In this document: positions 37,519 to 49,400 of the stretch, in pieces
Numbering within the stretch: position 1 is the stretch's first letter
How the letters are laid out: each line of letters starts with the position of its first letter
Notes under the pieces: generated by a model
What the model was told of the DNA's origin: nothing
Seen by the model: the letters and a program-made list of their open reading frames with translations, nothing else
Databases searched by the model: none
Program-made: the position numbers and the translations under genes
NCBI GenBank assembly: GCA_012861695.1
Contig: JAAOOA010000130.1
Span: 86,001-150,000 of the forward strand
DNA from: Trematomus loennbergii
Lineage: Eukaryota; Chordata; Actinopteri; Perciformes; Nototheniidae
Direction: 5' to 3'
Length of the DNA stretch: 64,000 nucleotides

Positions 37519-40500
37519 TCAGGCACTCGAGGCTCAGTGAGTTTCAGGCACTTGAGGCTCAGTGAGTTTCAGGCACTTGAGGCTCAGTGAGTTTCAGGCA
37601 CTCGAGGCTCAGTGAGTTTCAGACACTCGAGGCTCGTGAGTTTCGACACTTGAGGCTCGGTGAGTTTCAGGCATTGAGGCTCAGTGAGTTTCAGACACTC
37701 GAGGCTCGGTGAGTTTCAGACACTTGAGGCTCGGTGAGTTTCAGGCACTCGAGGCTCAGTGAGTTTCAGGCACTTGAGGCTCGGTGAGTTTCAGGCACTC
37801 GAGGCTCGGTGAGTTTCAGACACTTGAGGCTCGGTGAGTTTCAGGCACTTGAGGCTCGGTGAGTTTCAGACACTTGAGGCTCAGTGAGTTTCAGGCACTT
37901 GAGGTTTCAGGCACTTGAGGCTCAGTGAGTTTCAGGCACTCGAGGCTCAGTGAGTTTCAGACACTCGAGGCTCAGTGAGTTTTCAGGCACTTGAGGTTTC
38001 AGGCACTTGAGGCTCAGTGAGTTTCAGACACTCGAGGCTCAGTGAGTTTCAGACACTCGAGGCTCAGTGAGTTTCAGGCACTTGAGGTTTCAGGCACTTG
38101 AGGCTCAGTGAGTTTCAGACACTTGAGGCTCAGTGAGTTTCAGACACTCGAGGCTCGGTGAGTTTCAGACACTCGAGGCTCGTGAGTTTCAGGCACTTGA
38201 GGCTCGGTGAGTTTCAGGCACTCGAGGCTCAGTGAGTTTCAGACACTCGAGGCTCAGTGAGTTTCAGGCACTTGAGGCTCAGTGAGTTTCAGACACTCGA
38301 GGCTCAGTGAGTTTCAGGCACTCGAGGCTCGTGAGTTTCAGACACTTGAGGCTCAGTGAGTTTCAGGCACTTGAGGTTTCAGGCACTTGAGGCTCAGTGA
38401 GTTTCAGGCACTCGAGGCTCAGTGAGTTTCAGACACTTGAGGCTCGGTGAGTTTCAGACACTTGAGGCTCGTGAGTTTCAGGCACTTGAGGTTTCAGGCA
38501 CTTGAGGCTCAGTGAGTTTCAGACACTTGAGGCTCAGTGAGTTTCAGACACTTGAGGCTCGGTGAGTTTCAGACACTTGAGGCTCAGTGAGTTTCAGGCA
38601 CTTGAGGTTTCAGGCACTTGAGGCTCAGTGAGTTTCAGGCATCGAGGCTCAGTGAGTTTCAGACACTCGAGGCTCAGTGAGTTTCAGGCACTCGAGGCTC
38701 AGTGAGTTTCAGGCACTCGAGGCTCAGTGAGTTCAGACACTCGAGGCTCAGTGAGTTTCAGGCACTTGAGGCTCAGTGAGTTTCAACTCGAGGCTCAGTG
38801 AGTTTCAGGCACTTGAGGCTCAGTGAGTTTCAGACACTCGAGGCTCGTGTGAGTTTCAGGCACTCGAGGCTCAGTGAGTTTCAGGCACTCGAGCTCAGTG
38901 AGTTTTCAGGCACTCGAGGCTCAGTGAGTTTCAGGCACTTGAGGCTCAGTGAGTTCAGACACTCGAGGCTCAGTGAGTTTCAGGCACTCGAGGCTCAGTG
39001 AGTTTCAGCACTTGAGGCTCAGTGAGTTTCAGACACTCGAGGCTCGGTGAGTTTCAGACACTTGAGGCTCAGTGAGTTTCAGGCACTTGAGGTTTCAGGC
39101 ACTTGAGGCTCAGTGAGTTCAGGCACTCGAGGCTCAGTGAGTTTCAGACACTGAGGCTCGGTGAGTTTCAGACACTTGAGGCTCAGTGAGTTTCAGGCAC
39201 TCGAGGCTCAGTGAGTTTCAGACACTCGAGGCTCAGTGAGTTTCAGGCACTCGAGGCTCAGTGAGTTTCAGGCACTCGAGGCTCAGTGAGTTTCAGGCAC
39301 TCGAGGCTCAGTGAGTTTCAGGCACTCGAGGCTCGGTGAGTTTCAGGCACTCGAGGCTCAGTGAGTTTCAGACATCGAGGCTCAGTGAGTTTCAGGCACT
39401 TGAGGCTCAGTGAGTTTCAGACACTCGAGGCTCAGTGAGTTTCAGGCACTCGAGGCTCGGTGAGTTTCAGACACTTGAGGCTCAGTGAGTTTCAGGCACT
39501 TGAGGTTTCAGGCACTTGAGGCTCAGTGAGTTTCAGGCACTCGAGGCTCAGTGAGTTTCAGACACTTGAGGCTCGGTGAGTTTCAGACACTTGAGGCTCG
39601 GTGAGTTTCAGGCACTTGAGTTTCAGGCACTTGAGGCTCAGTGAGTTTCAGACACTTGAGGCTCGGTGAGTTTCAGCACTTGAGGCTCGGTGAGTTTCAG
39701 ACACTTGAGGCTCAGTGAGTTTCAGGCACTTGAGGTTTCAGGCACTTGAGGCTCAGTGAGTTTCAGGCACTCGAGGCTCAGTGAGTTTCAGACACTCGAG
39801 GCTCAGTGAGTTTCAGGCACTCGAGGCTCAGTGAGTTTCAGGCACTCGAGGCTCAGTGAGTTTCAGACACTCGAGGCTCAGTGAGTTTCAGGCACTTGAG
39901 GCTCAGTGAGTTTCAGACACTCGAGGCTCAGTGAGTTTCAGGCACTTGAGGCTCAGTGAGTTTCAGACACTCGAGGCTCGGTGAGTTTCAGACACGAGGC
40001 TCAGTGAGTTTCAGGCACTTGAGGCTCAGTGAGTTTCAGGCACTGAGGCTCAGTGAGTTTCAGGCACTTGAGGCTCAGTGAGTTTCAGACACTCGAGGCT
40101 CAGTGAGTTTCAGGCACTCGAGGCTCAGTGAGTTTCAGGCACTTGAGGCTCAGTGAGTTTCAGACACTCGAGGCTCGGTGAGTTTCAGACACTTGAGGCT
40201 CAGTGAGTTTCAGGCACTTGAGGTTTCAGGCACTTGAGGCTCAGTGAGTTTCAGGCACTCGAGGCTCAGTGAGTTTCAGACACTGAGGCTCGGTGAGTTT
40301 CAGGCACTTGAGGCTCAGTGAGTTTCAGGCACTCGAGGCTCAGTGAGTTTCAGGCACTCGAGGCTCAGTGAGTTTCAGGCACTCGAGGCTCAGTGAGTTT
40401 CAGGCACTCGAGGCTCAGTGAGTTTCAGGCACTCGAGGCTCAGTGAGTTTCAGGCACTCGAGGCTCAGTGAGTTTCAGGCACTTGAGTTTCAGGCACTTG

Positions 40501-40722
40501 AGGCTCAGTGAGTTTCAGGCACTTGAGGCTCAGTGAGTTTCAGGCACTTGAGGTTTCAGCACTTGAGGCTCAGTGAGTTTCAGGCACTTGAGGTTTCAGA
40601 CACTTGAGGCTCGATGAGTTTCAGGCACTCGAGGCTCAGTGAGTTTCAGGCACTTGAGGCTCAGTGAGTTTCAGACACTCGAGGCTCAGTGAGTTTCAGG
40701 CACTCGAGGCTCAGTGAGTTTC
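37519..40722. repeat. 26-bp minisatellite in the nfatc3 3' region
   Basis: About 120 copies of a unit containing TCAGGCACTCGAGGCTCAGT followed by GAGTTT. The main variants are CTCGAG or CTTGAG, GGCAC or GACAC, and CAGTGAG or CGGTGAG. A shortened form, CACTTGAGGTTTCAGGCACT, recurs about 14 times, which suggests higher-order structure. The right edge overlaps the nfatc3 stop codon (40721-40723). Confidence 0.97.
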
Positions 40723-40791
40723 AGTCTCTGCGGTACGGCTGCTGCTCAGTGAACTGAAGTCCGCTGATGTCTCTGTCGATGATCTCGTTCA
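40721..40791 (-). CDS. nfatc3: nfatc3 last coding exon
   Basis: It encodes [20 protein letters not shown] then RRD and stop. DVNEII(G/D)RD is the conserved NFATc3/c4-type tail. The stop codon lies in the first unit of the 26-bp array. Confidence 0.9.
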
Positions 40792-42239
40792 CTGCAACAC
40801 AAACAGAAGAAGGACACCAGCTTTATTTATCACCAGGGCTGAAATACTTCTGATATTCAATACAAAAATATTGCTTTTTCCTGATTTAGAAACGATCTGA
40901 AACTCTTAGGGAAGAAGGTTTAAAGCTCCAGAATCTGAACACTTATTTAACAATTACTCCATTTTAGAATGAAATAAATAATACAACTATATATTTAATT
41001 TTACAAACGTAAGAAGTTAAATAAAATAAAAATGTTTATAAACACAAGAAGTGAAAGTAAAAACATCCAATACAAATTGTGTCCAATTCCTAATTTTTTC
41101 TCAGAACTCAAGAAAAAACATTTTTATTTTTATTTCAGAAAGAAAATATTTATTTATTCTGAAAAAAGGTTTACAGCGAAAAATAAGAAATTTGTTCTCC
41201 GGGATAAAAAAAATAAATAATCTGAACATTTTTGAGCAACGTAAACATTTTTGGGATCTGATCAAAAGTGACTTTTTCCCAGAACTCACAAAATAAGTCC
41301 CATTTGTCCCTAATCCTCTTCCGTAGGAGTGTTTTCATAAGGCTCTAAATTCAGGCTATAATTGAACAAACTCAAACACACTGCTTCCAACTGGATGTAA
41401 ATATATTAAAAGCACTCTGTAAACAAATGCATGGAAAGAAAATTAATTCAATTCAATTAAAACATGAATGACATGTTTGTGTGCTGTAGTGACAGGTTCT
41501 GTATTAAATCCTTAGATAACAAACTAACTAACATCTCTACAAACTGATTCTCACACCGGCCGCTCTCTGAGAAAGTATTGAGTTATTAAAACTAGCAGCG
41601 GTTCAGAAAGTGTTTTTCTGCACGGCAGCGAGCGGCTAAACTTAGATCTGCTGTGAAACCGGACGCTGCAGAAGAAAAAAGAATGGTATCATCGTCTCCA
41701 TCTGACTGAGGCTCAGAGATAACACGCCTCCAACATCTCTCAACATGAACACTTCTGCATTAAAACGTCTAAAGACCACAAGATGATGCATAATGTGAGC
41801 ACAAACTATAGAGACAGAGAAATGTGAAACAACATCAGGAGCATGTAGTCGTACATTTCCAGGAAAGAAAATACGAATCTATGAAAATGAATCGCTGCAT
41901 TTCACAGTTTTTCAATATAAAATATATAATGTAATTACTTGAGTTGTGTGCTCACATTATCCCCAATGTTTATGGAGGCGTGTGGCGCAGTGGGCTAGTG
42001 CGTTGGTGTTGGGATCAGGGAGCACAGGTTCAAACCCGCTGCAGTCAGCATGTCGTTGTGTCCCTGAGACACTTCACCCCAAAGTGCTCCTGTGGGGATT
42101 GTCCACAGTATTGAGTATGGACAAATATGGCTTCTATCCAAAGCGACTTACATACTCAACACTGTGGACAATCCCCACACTCACTTTAAAGAATAGAATG
42201 TTGACAGTAGGCCAAAGTCATGTTGAAAGGCAAGAGGTG

Positions 42240-42270
<31 letters not shown>

Positions 42271-42379
42271 TGGTGACAGCTGCAGCAACAGATTTAACCC
42301 TCGCTGCATCATCAGAGCAACAAAAGCTATTATTAACACAGATCAGAGAGAAACACACACACAGGGGGCCCCCTCGTAT

Positions 42380-42418
<39 letters not shown>

Positions 42419-42426
42419 CACACACA

Positions 42427-42457
<31 letters not shown>

Positions 42458-45400
42458 CACCATGAACTGTTTCAGCATCACAATTAAGGCCCGGACACAC
42501 CAAGCCGATTTTGGCCGTCGATAGATGTCTGGCCGACGATGAGCGTCCTGTCGCCCTACTCAGATTGGTGTGTCCCGCCCCGTCGTGTCTTTTTGGCCGT
42601 GCCGACACCTTCCGCGGCCAAAGGCTGTCGGCCAAACAAATCACTCTGATTGGCTGTTCAGCTAGCGAATCAGTGCATGAGAAGCTAAACGGAAGTGAGG
42701 GACGTAAAGAAACGATTTAAGAAGACACACACAGACGGCTTTACAGCAAAGCCCGCCTTCGGTGCTGTGAAATCTGCGTTCTGATTGGCTAAGGCCCTTC
42801 TGTACTGAAACTCTGTGTTACGATGGGCTTAGGAACGTCTGTATGGTTAATAAACGTCATCAGATCCTTACCGTCGTCCAGAGTGATCTCCTGCAGACCC
42901 AGAGACTCGGGACGCTCCCCAAACTCCTGCTTGATGCTCGAGGAGGGAGGAGACACCTTCAGTGGGGGAGGAGACGTCACCAAGACTCTCCTGGAGCTCA
43001 GAGAGGGGGAGAGTCTCCTCTGAAGTCCACTTGAGGAGGAGGATGAGGTAGGAAGGGCGAAGGACTGAGGACAAGTGGAGGAGATCTGAGAAAGCAAGGA
43101 AGAGGTGCTAGGAGGTAGGGAGGATGTGTGAGGAGGCATCGAGGGGATGGAGGAGGTGTGAGGGAAGTGGAAGTGATCTGAGGAAGCAAGGAAGAGGTTT
43201 GAGGAGGTAGGGGGAGGAGTTAGGAGGGATGTAGGGAGTGAGGAACATTAAGGAGGTGTGAGGAGGTAAGGAGGAAGTGGGATGAGGGATTGAGGAGGTG
43301 TAAGGAGGAATGGATGAGGTGTTAGGAAGCAAGGAAGAGGAGTGAATAGGCACTGAAGAGGTGTAAGGAGGTAAAGAGGAAGTGGGAGGCAGGGATGAGG
43401 TGTTAGGAAGCGAGGGGAAGAGTGAGGGGGAAGGAAGGAGGAGTTAGTAAACATTAAGGAGGAGTGAGGAGGTACGGACGAGTTAGGAGGTATAGAGGAG
43501 GAGTTAGGAAGAAAGGAAGAAGTGTTAGGAGGTAGGGAAGAGTTAGAAAGCAAGGATGAGGAGTGAGGAGGTAGGGAGGAGGAGTGAGGAGGGTGATGGA
43601 GGCGAGGCGGCCCACAATGCACCGGGAGTTCACATGACTCGTAAAACTGCATGTCTGGTTCCGGCTGGTGGAAGGCGGGCCAGGTGCATTGTGGGAGTTG
43701 TGGTCCGGCTCCTGTTTGACGGCGGGCAGGAAGGTGAAGTTCTGTGTTAGGCTCCGCCTCCTTTTCCCGTTGGAGACGCAGAACTGGACCAGAATCGGTT
43801 CTGAGGTTCTCCGGTTCAGACGAGGAACCTCCACCACCAGAACGCACTGAAACACATTTACACTCACACGTTAAAAACTACAAGGTTCACACTTTACTTT
43901 ATTCATTTCTACAGGTGAGGGACAGGTGAGGGACAGGTGAGGGACAGGTGAGGGACAGGTGAGAGACAGGTGAGAGACAGGTGAGGGACAGGTGAGAGAC
44001 AGGTGAGAGACAGGTGAGAGACAGGTGAGGGACAGGTGAGGGACAGGTGAGGACAGGTGAGAGACAGGTGAGGGACAGGTGAGGGACAGGTGAGGGACGG
44101 TGAGAGACAGGTGAGAGACAGGTGAGGGACAGGTGAGAGACAGGTGAGGGACAGGTGAGAGACAGGTGAGAGACAGGTGAGGGACAGGTGAGGGACAGGT
44201 GAGAGACAGGTGAGGGACAGGTGAGGGACAGGTGAGGGACAGGTGAGAGACAGGTGAGGGACAGGTGAGGACAGGTGAGAGACAGGTGAGAGACAGGTGA
44301 GGGACAGGTGAGAGACAGGTGAGGGACAGGTGAGGGACAGGTGAGAGACAGGTGAGAGACAGGTGAGGGACAGGTGAGGGACAGGTGAGAGACAGGTGAG
44401 GGACAGGTGAGGGACAGGTGAGAGACAGGTGAGGGACAGGTGAGAGACAGTTGAGGGACAGGTGAGAGACAGGTGAGAGACAGGTGAGGGACAGGTGAGA
44501 GACAGGTGAGAGACAGTTGAGGGACAGGTGAGAGACGGGTGAGGGACGGGTGAGAGACGGGTGAGGGACGGGTGAGAGACGGGTGAGGGACGGGTGAGAG
44601 ACAGGTGAGGGACAGGTGAGAGACAGGTGAGGGACAGGTGAGAGACAGTTGAGGGACAGTTGAGGGACAGGTGAGGGACAGGTGAGAGACAGTTGAGGGA
44701 CAGGTGAGGGACAGGTGAGGGACAGGTGAGAGACAGGTGAGAGACAGTGAGGGACAGGTGAGAGACAGGTGAGGGACAGGTGAGGGACAGGTGAGAGACA
44801 GGTGAGGGACAGGTGAGGGACAGGTGAGGGACAGGTGAGAGACAGGTGAGGGACAGGTGAGAGACAGGTGAGGGACAGGTGAGGGACAGGTGAGGGACAG
44901 GTGAGAGACAGGTGAGAGACAGGTGAGGGACAGGTGAGGGACAGGTGAGAGACAGGTGAGGGACAGGTGAGAGACAGGTGAGAGACAGGTGAGAGACAGG
45001 TGAGAGACAGGTGAGGGACAGGTGAGAGACAGGTGAGGGACATGTGAGAGACAGGTGAGAGACAGGTGAGAGACAGGTGAGAGGGTGAGGGACAGGTGAG
45101 AGACAGGTGAGAGACAGGTGAGAGACAGGTGAGGGACAGGTGAGAGACAGGTGAGAGACAGGTGAGAGACAGGTGAGAGACAGGTGAGGGACAGGTGAGA
45201 GACAGGTGAGAGACAGGTGAGGGACAGGTGAGAGACAGGTGAGAGACAGTTGAGGGACAGGTGAGGGACAGGTGAGGGACAGGTGAGAGACAGGTGAGAG
45301 ACAGGTGAGGGACAGGTGAGGGACAGGTGAGAGACAGGTGAGGGACAGGTGAGAGACAGGTGAGAGACAGTTGAGGGACAGGTGAGGGACAGGTGAGGGA

Positions 45401-46379
45401 CAGGTGAGAGACAGGTGAGAGACAGGTGAGGGACAGGTGAGAGACAGGTGAGAGACAGTTGAGGGACAGGTGAGGGACAGGTGAGGGACAGGTGAGAGAC
45501 AGGTGAGAGACAGGTGAGGGACAGGTGAGGGACAGGTGAGAGACAGGTGAGGGACAGGTGAGGGACAGGAGACAGGTGAGAGACAGGTGAGGGACAATGA
45601 TAACAGGGATTGAGAGGAGTGAGGAAACATTAAGGAGGAGTGAGGAGGTAAGGAGGAGTTAGGAAGAAAGGAAGAAGAGTGAGGAGGTAGGGAGGAGGAG
45701 AGAGAAGGTAGGAGGAGGAGTGAGGAGAGAGGGAGTGTGTTTCAACTCACACCGCTGCTTTTTTCCGGCAGAACTCTGGCATCCATTTCCCAAAGGGATC
45801 TTCCATCTGAGGGTTCAATCAAATTCATTCATTCACAAACAGTTTAATAACAGAATAACATTCATGAGACAGAATGGAGACATGTGAAATGGGGCACGCT
45901 GATGAACGCTCTGAAGCTTCAAACTAGTAGGGGCCCAAACACTAAACGGTATTTAAAATATACATGACTTTATATTATTGGTCAACCGCTTAGAGATGTC
46001 CCGCCCCTTGGCCTATCACGTACAATGTGTTTTAGCGCTGGCAATAGGAGCGCGAGTGTTCTATTGTGATGTCACTATGTTCCGGAAGTAAACAAAGGAG
46101 TCCAATGGAGGCGTTTCAGGCCCCTCTAAAGGACCTTGAACAGGACCTTGAACAGGACCTTGAACAGGACCTTGAACAGGACCTTGAACAGAACCTGGTG
46201 TGTTTAACGTGCAGCAGAGAAAAGCGTGTCTGACCGGGGCCTTTCTCCATGAACACCACTCTGGACTGGGAGCAGATGTTTGATCCTCTGATGACAAGCT
46301 CCTCTCCTCCGTCAGAGGAGCAGCAGGAGGGGAGAAGCTCTCCACCTGAGGAACCTCCTGCCCCGAGCGCTGGGCTGCA

Positions 46380-46427
<48 letters not shown>

Positions 46428-49400
46428 CACACACACCACACCACCACACACACACACACAATAAAATCTGAAACAGTCTGAAAACGTCACGAAACCTAAA
46501 CAGGGATCTTGGGAGAACCGTTCCATTAATCAAAAAACCCTTTTAGGCCAATTCATTTGAGAGTCTTGAGAGCTGCTCAAACTTCGAATCTCTTTTCTAC
46601 GTGAAAGTATGGCGAATCAGTACCACCGCAAAGTTGGATGTTCACATCGATCTCTCGTTCATTCCTATGGAGTGCAGTTGTGTGCGATTTGCATGAAGGC
46701 GGTGATGTGAATGTCTCAGAAACATCACATATGCCGATCATTACGCATGCTTTGATGTGTATTTTGTACGTATAGTAGCAACGCTCCAGGACCAGTAGTG
46801 CAGACAACTTTAGGTGGAAGACGAGGAATGAGATGAAGACGTATGCATTTCCCAACTTGGGATCAATAAAGTATTCTTATCTTATCGTATTCCCTGCACA
46901 CAGAGCGATACTACAGGAGACTCACAGCACTCCACAGCGTTGGATGTCGTCTGAAGCCACAGCATGCGTCCGTCCGACTGCGGCAGGGCGACCCTGAACA
47001 CAACACGCACCCTCGTGTTCTTCCTGCCGATGGCCATCTCGCCTTTCTTCAGCTCGATGTCGGCGTTACGCAGCTTCAAGATGCCCGCACAGTCGATGCT
47101 ACGGAGAAAGTTGAAGGTCTCCTATTATACTATTTGTAGGCATATATTATAGGTCTCAGATATCGACTACTCTTCTCTGAGGGGTTTGAGTGGTGGGAAG
47201 CCCTCCTGTACTGGCGGCCATGCTGTTGCGGGCAGAAGAGGGATCTCCAGGGTCTTGGAGCCGCCGTCATCTTCTCCAGACAGGAAGTGGTCACCGTCTT
47301 CCCCGTCACGCGGTGCACCTGGTAGAAGGAGTGAGGCCGGAGGACGCGGTCGTCTGCAGTGCCGATGAACAGCAGGAGGCTGAGCGGCTGCTCGCTGTAT
47401 CCAATCAGCTGCAGGGACAGAGGGACAGGTGAGAGACAGGTGAGGGACAGGTGAGAGACAGGTGAGAGACAGTTGAGGGACAGGTGAGTGACAGGTGAGA
47501 GACAGGTGAGGGACAGGTGAGAGACAGGTGAGGGACAGGTGAGGGACAGGTGAGGGACAGGTGAGGGACAGGTGAGGGACAGGTGAGGGACAGGTGAGGA
47601 CAGGTGAGGGACAGGTGAGGGACAGGTGAGAGACAGGTGAGGGACAGGTGGACAGTCTGAGAGTAACTCTGGAGTAACTGTGAGAGGCGTCTTCATACTG
47701 TCAACACAGGTTAAAAAACTAAAAAGAATAATAAAAAAAGTGAAATAAACTTACAAAAAGTACTTTTCTTCCAATTGTTTAAATGTTATTCATCTTTTTT
47801 TAAATATAATTTAGGTCAGAATACTAGCTCCTGAGGTCAGGAGGTCAGGATACTAGCTCCTGAGGTCAGGAGGTCAGGATACTAGCTCCTGAGGTCAGGA
47901 GGTCAGGATACTAGCTCCTGAGGTCAGGATACTAGCTCCTGAGGTCAGGATGCTAGCTCCTGAGGTCAGGATACTAGCTCCTGAGGTCAGGAGGTCGGAT
48001 ACTAGCTCCTGAGGTCAGGAGGTCAGGATACTAGCTCCTGAGGTCAGGAGGTCAGGATACTAGCTCCTGAGGTCAGGATACTAGCTCCTGGGTCAGGATG
48101 CTAGCTCCTGAGGTCAGGATACTAGCTCCTGAGGTCAGGAGGTCAGGATACTAGCTCCTGAGGTCAGGATACTAGCTCCTGAGGTCAGTATACTAGCTCC
48201 TGAGGTCAGGATACTAGCTCCTGAGGTCAGGATACTAGCTCCTGAGGTCAGTATACTAGCTCCTGAGGTCAGGATACTAGCTCCTGAGGTCAGGATACTA
48301 GCTCCTGAGGTCAGGATGCTAGCTCCTGAGGTCAGGATGCTAGCTCCTGAGGTCAGGATGCTAGCTCCTGAGGTCAGGATATCAGCTCCTGAGTCAGGAG
48401 GTCAGGATACTAGCTCCTGAGGTCAGGAGGTCAGGATACTAGCTCCTGAGGTCAGGATGCTAGCTCCTGAGGTCAGGATGCTAGCTCCTGAGGTCAGGAT
48501 GCTAGCTCCTGAGGTCAGGATACTAGCTCCTGAGGTCAGGATGCTAGCTCCTGAGGTCAGGATGCTAGCTCCTGAGGTCAGGATGCTAGCTCCTGAGGTC
48601 AGGATACTAGCTCCTGAGGTCAGGATACTAGCTCCTGAGGTCAGGATGCTAGCTCCTGAGGTCAGTATACTAGCTCCTGAGGTCAGGATACTAGCTCCTG
48701 AGGTCAGTATACTAGCTCTGAGGTCAGGATACTAGCTCCTGAGGTCAGGATATCAGCTCCTGGTGTTTGTTACCGCTCTTTCCTCTGAGCCGCAGAACAA
48801 CCACACTCACACCCTCGCTCGTATTCAATGCAGGAAAACAGAGGGAAATCACAGTGTTTCAGAGCCCAGTGACATATGTTCTGTTTCTGTTTCTGTTCGG
48901 AGGGTTTCAATGATTAGTGCAGTATAAATCTACATGCAGTATTTTGGTCTTTTCTAGAACATTTTAACTATCTATTAATTCATTGTGATGTATCGCTTTT
49001 TAACCTGTTAAGCCCGAGAGACCCCGGTATGACATCTTGCAGGAAACAGTGTCTGAGGGCATGTTCATTTAATAAACTATGAATGTTTTATATCCATGTA
49101 ACGGGAAGAAACTCATCTAACTGATCATTTTTTTTTTTTTTCTGAGCCTCTGAATTAGCAACGAGCGAAAAATGCTAACACCTTACTGCACGAAAATCAC
49201 TCACAAAACCTTATTATTTATCTCTTCTCCACATCCAACACATCGTTTCACATCGTGAGGTGACACAGAATCGAAGGGTACCCACATTATCACTGAATTA
49301 TACGAAATGGCGACGTTATAAGCAAAAACGGACATCAAAACAGGTGACGCTAGGTAGCTAAAATGCTAACATTTTTACCTTGGCTCTGTAGTCTCTCCAA

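Noticed and set aside
37519..40722. Possible CRISPR-like array because of regular repeats
   Set aside because: The units are contiguous with no unique spacers, and this is animal nuclear DNA. It is a minisatellite.
41974..42045. Possible functional tRNA gene
   Set aside because: A- and B-box-like motifs are present, but the acceptor stem does not pair and a second copy with the same tail exists. It is a tRNA-derived SINE.
43871..45630. Minus-strand ORFs of 390 and 573 residues ([11 protein letters not shown] repeats)
   Set aside because: They are translations of an 11-bp tandem repeat, which stays open in every frame. There is no protein signature, and the sequence lies in an nfatc3 intron.
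48457..48735. 92-residue MLAPEVR repeat frame
   Set aside because: By-product of the 21-bp minisatellite.
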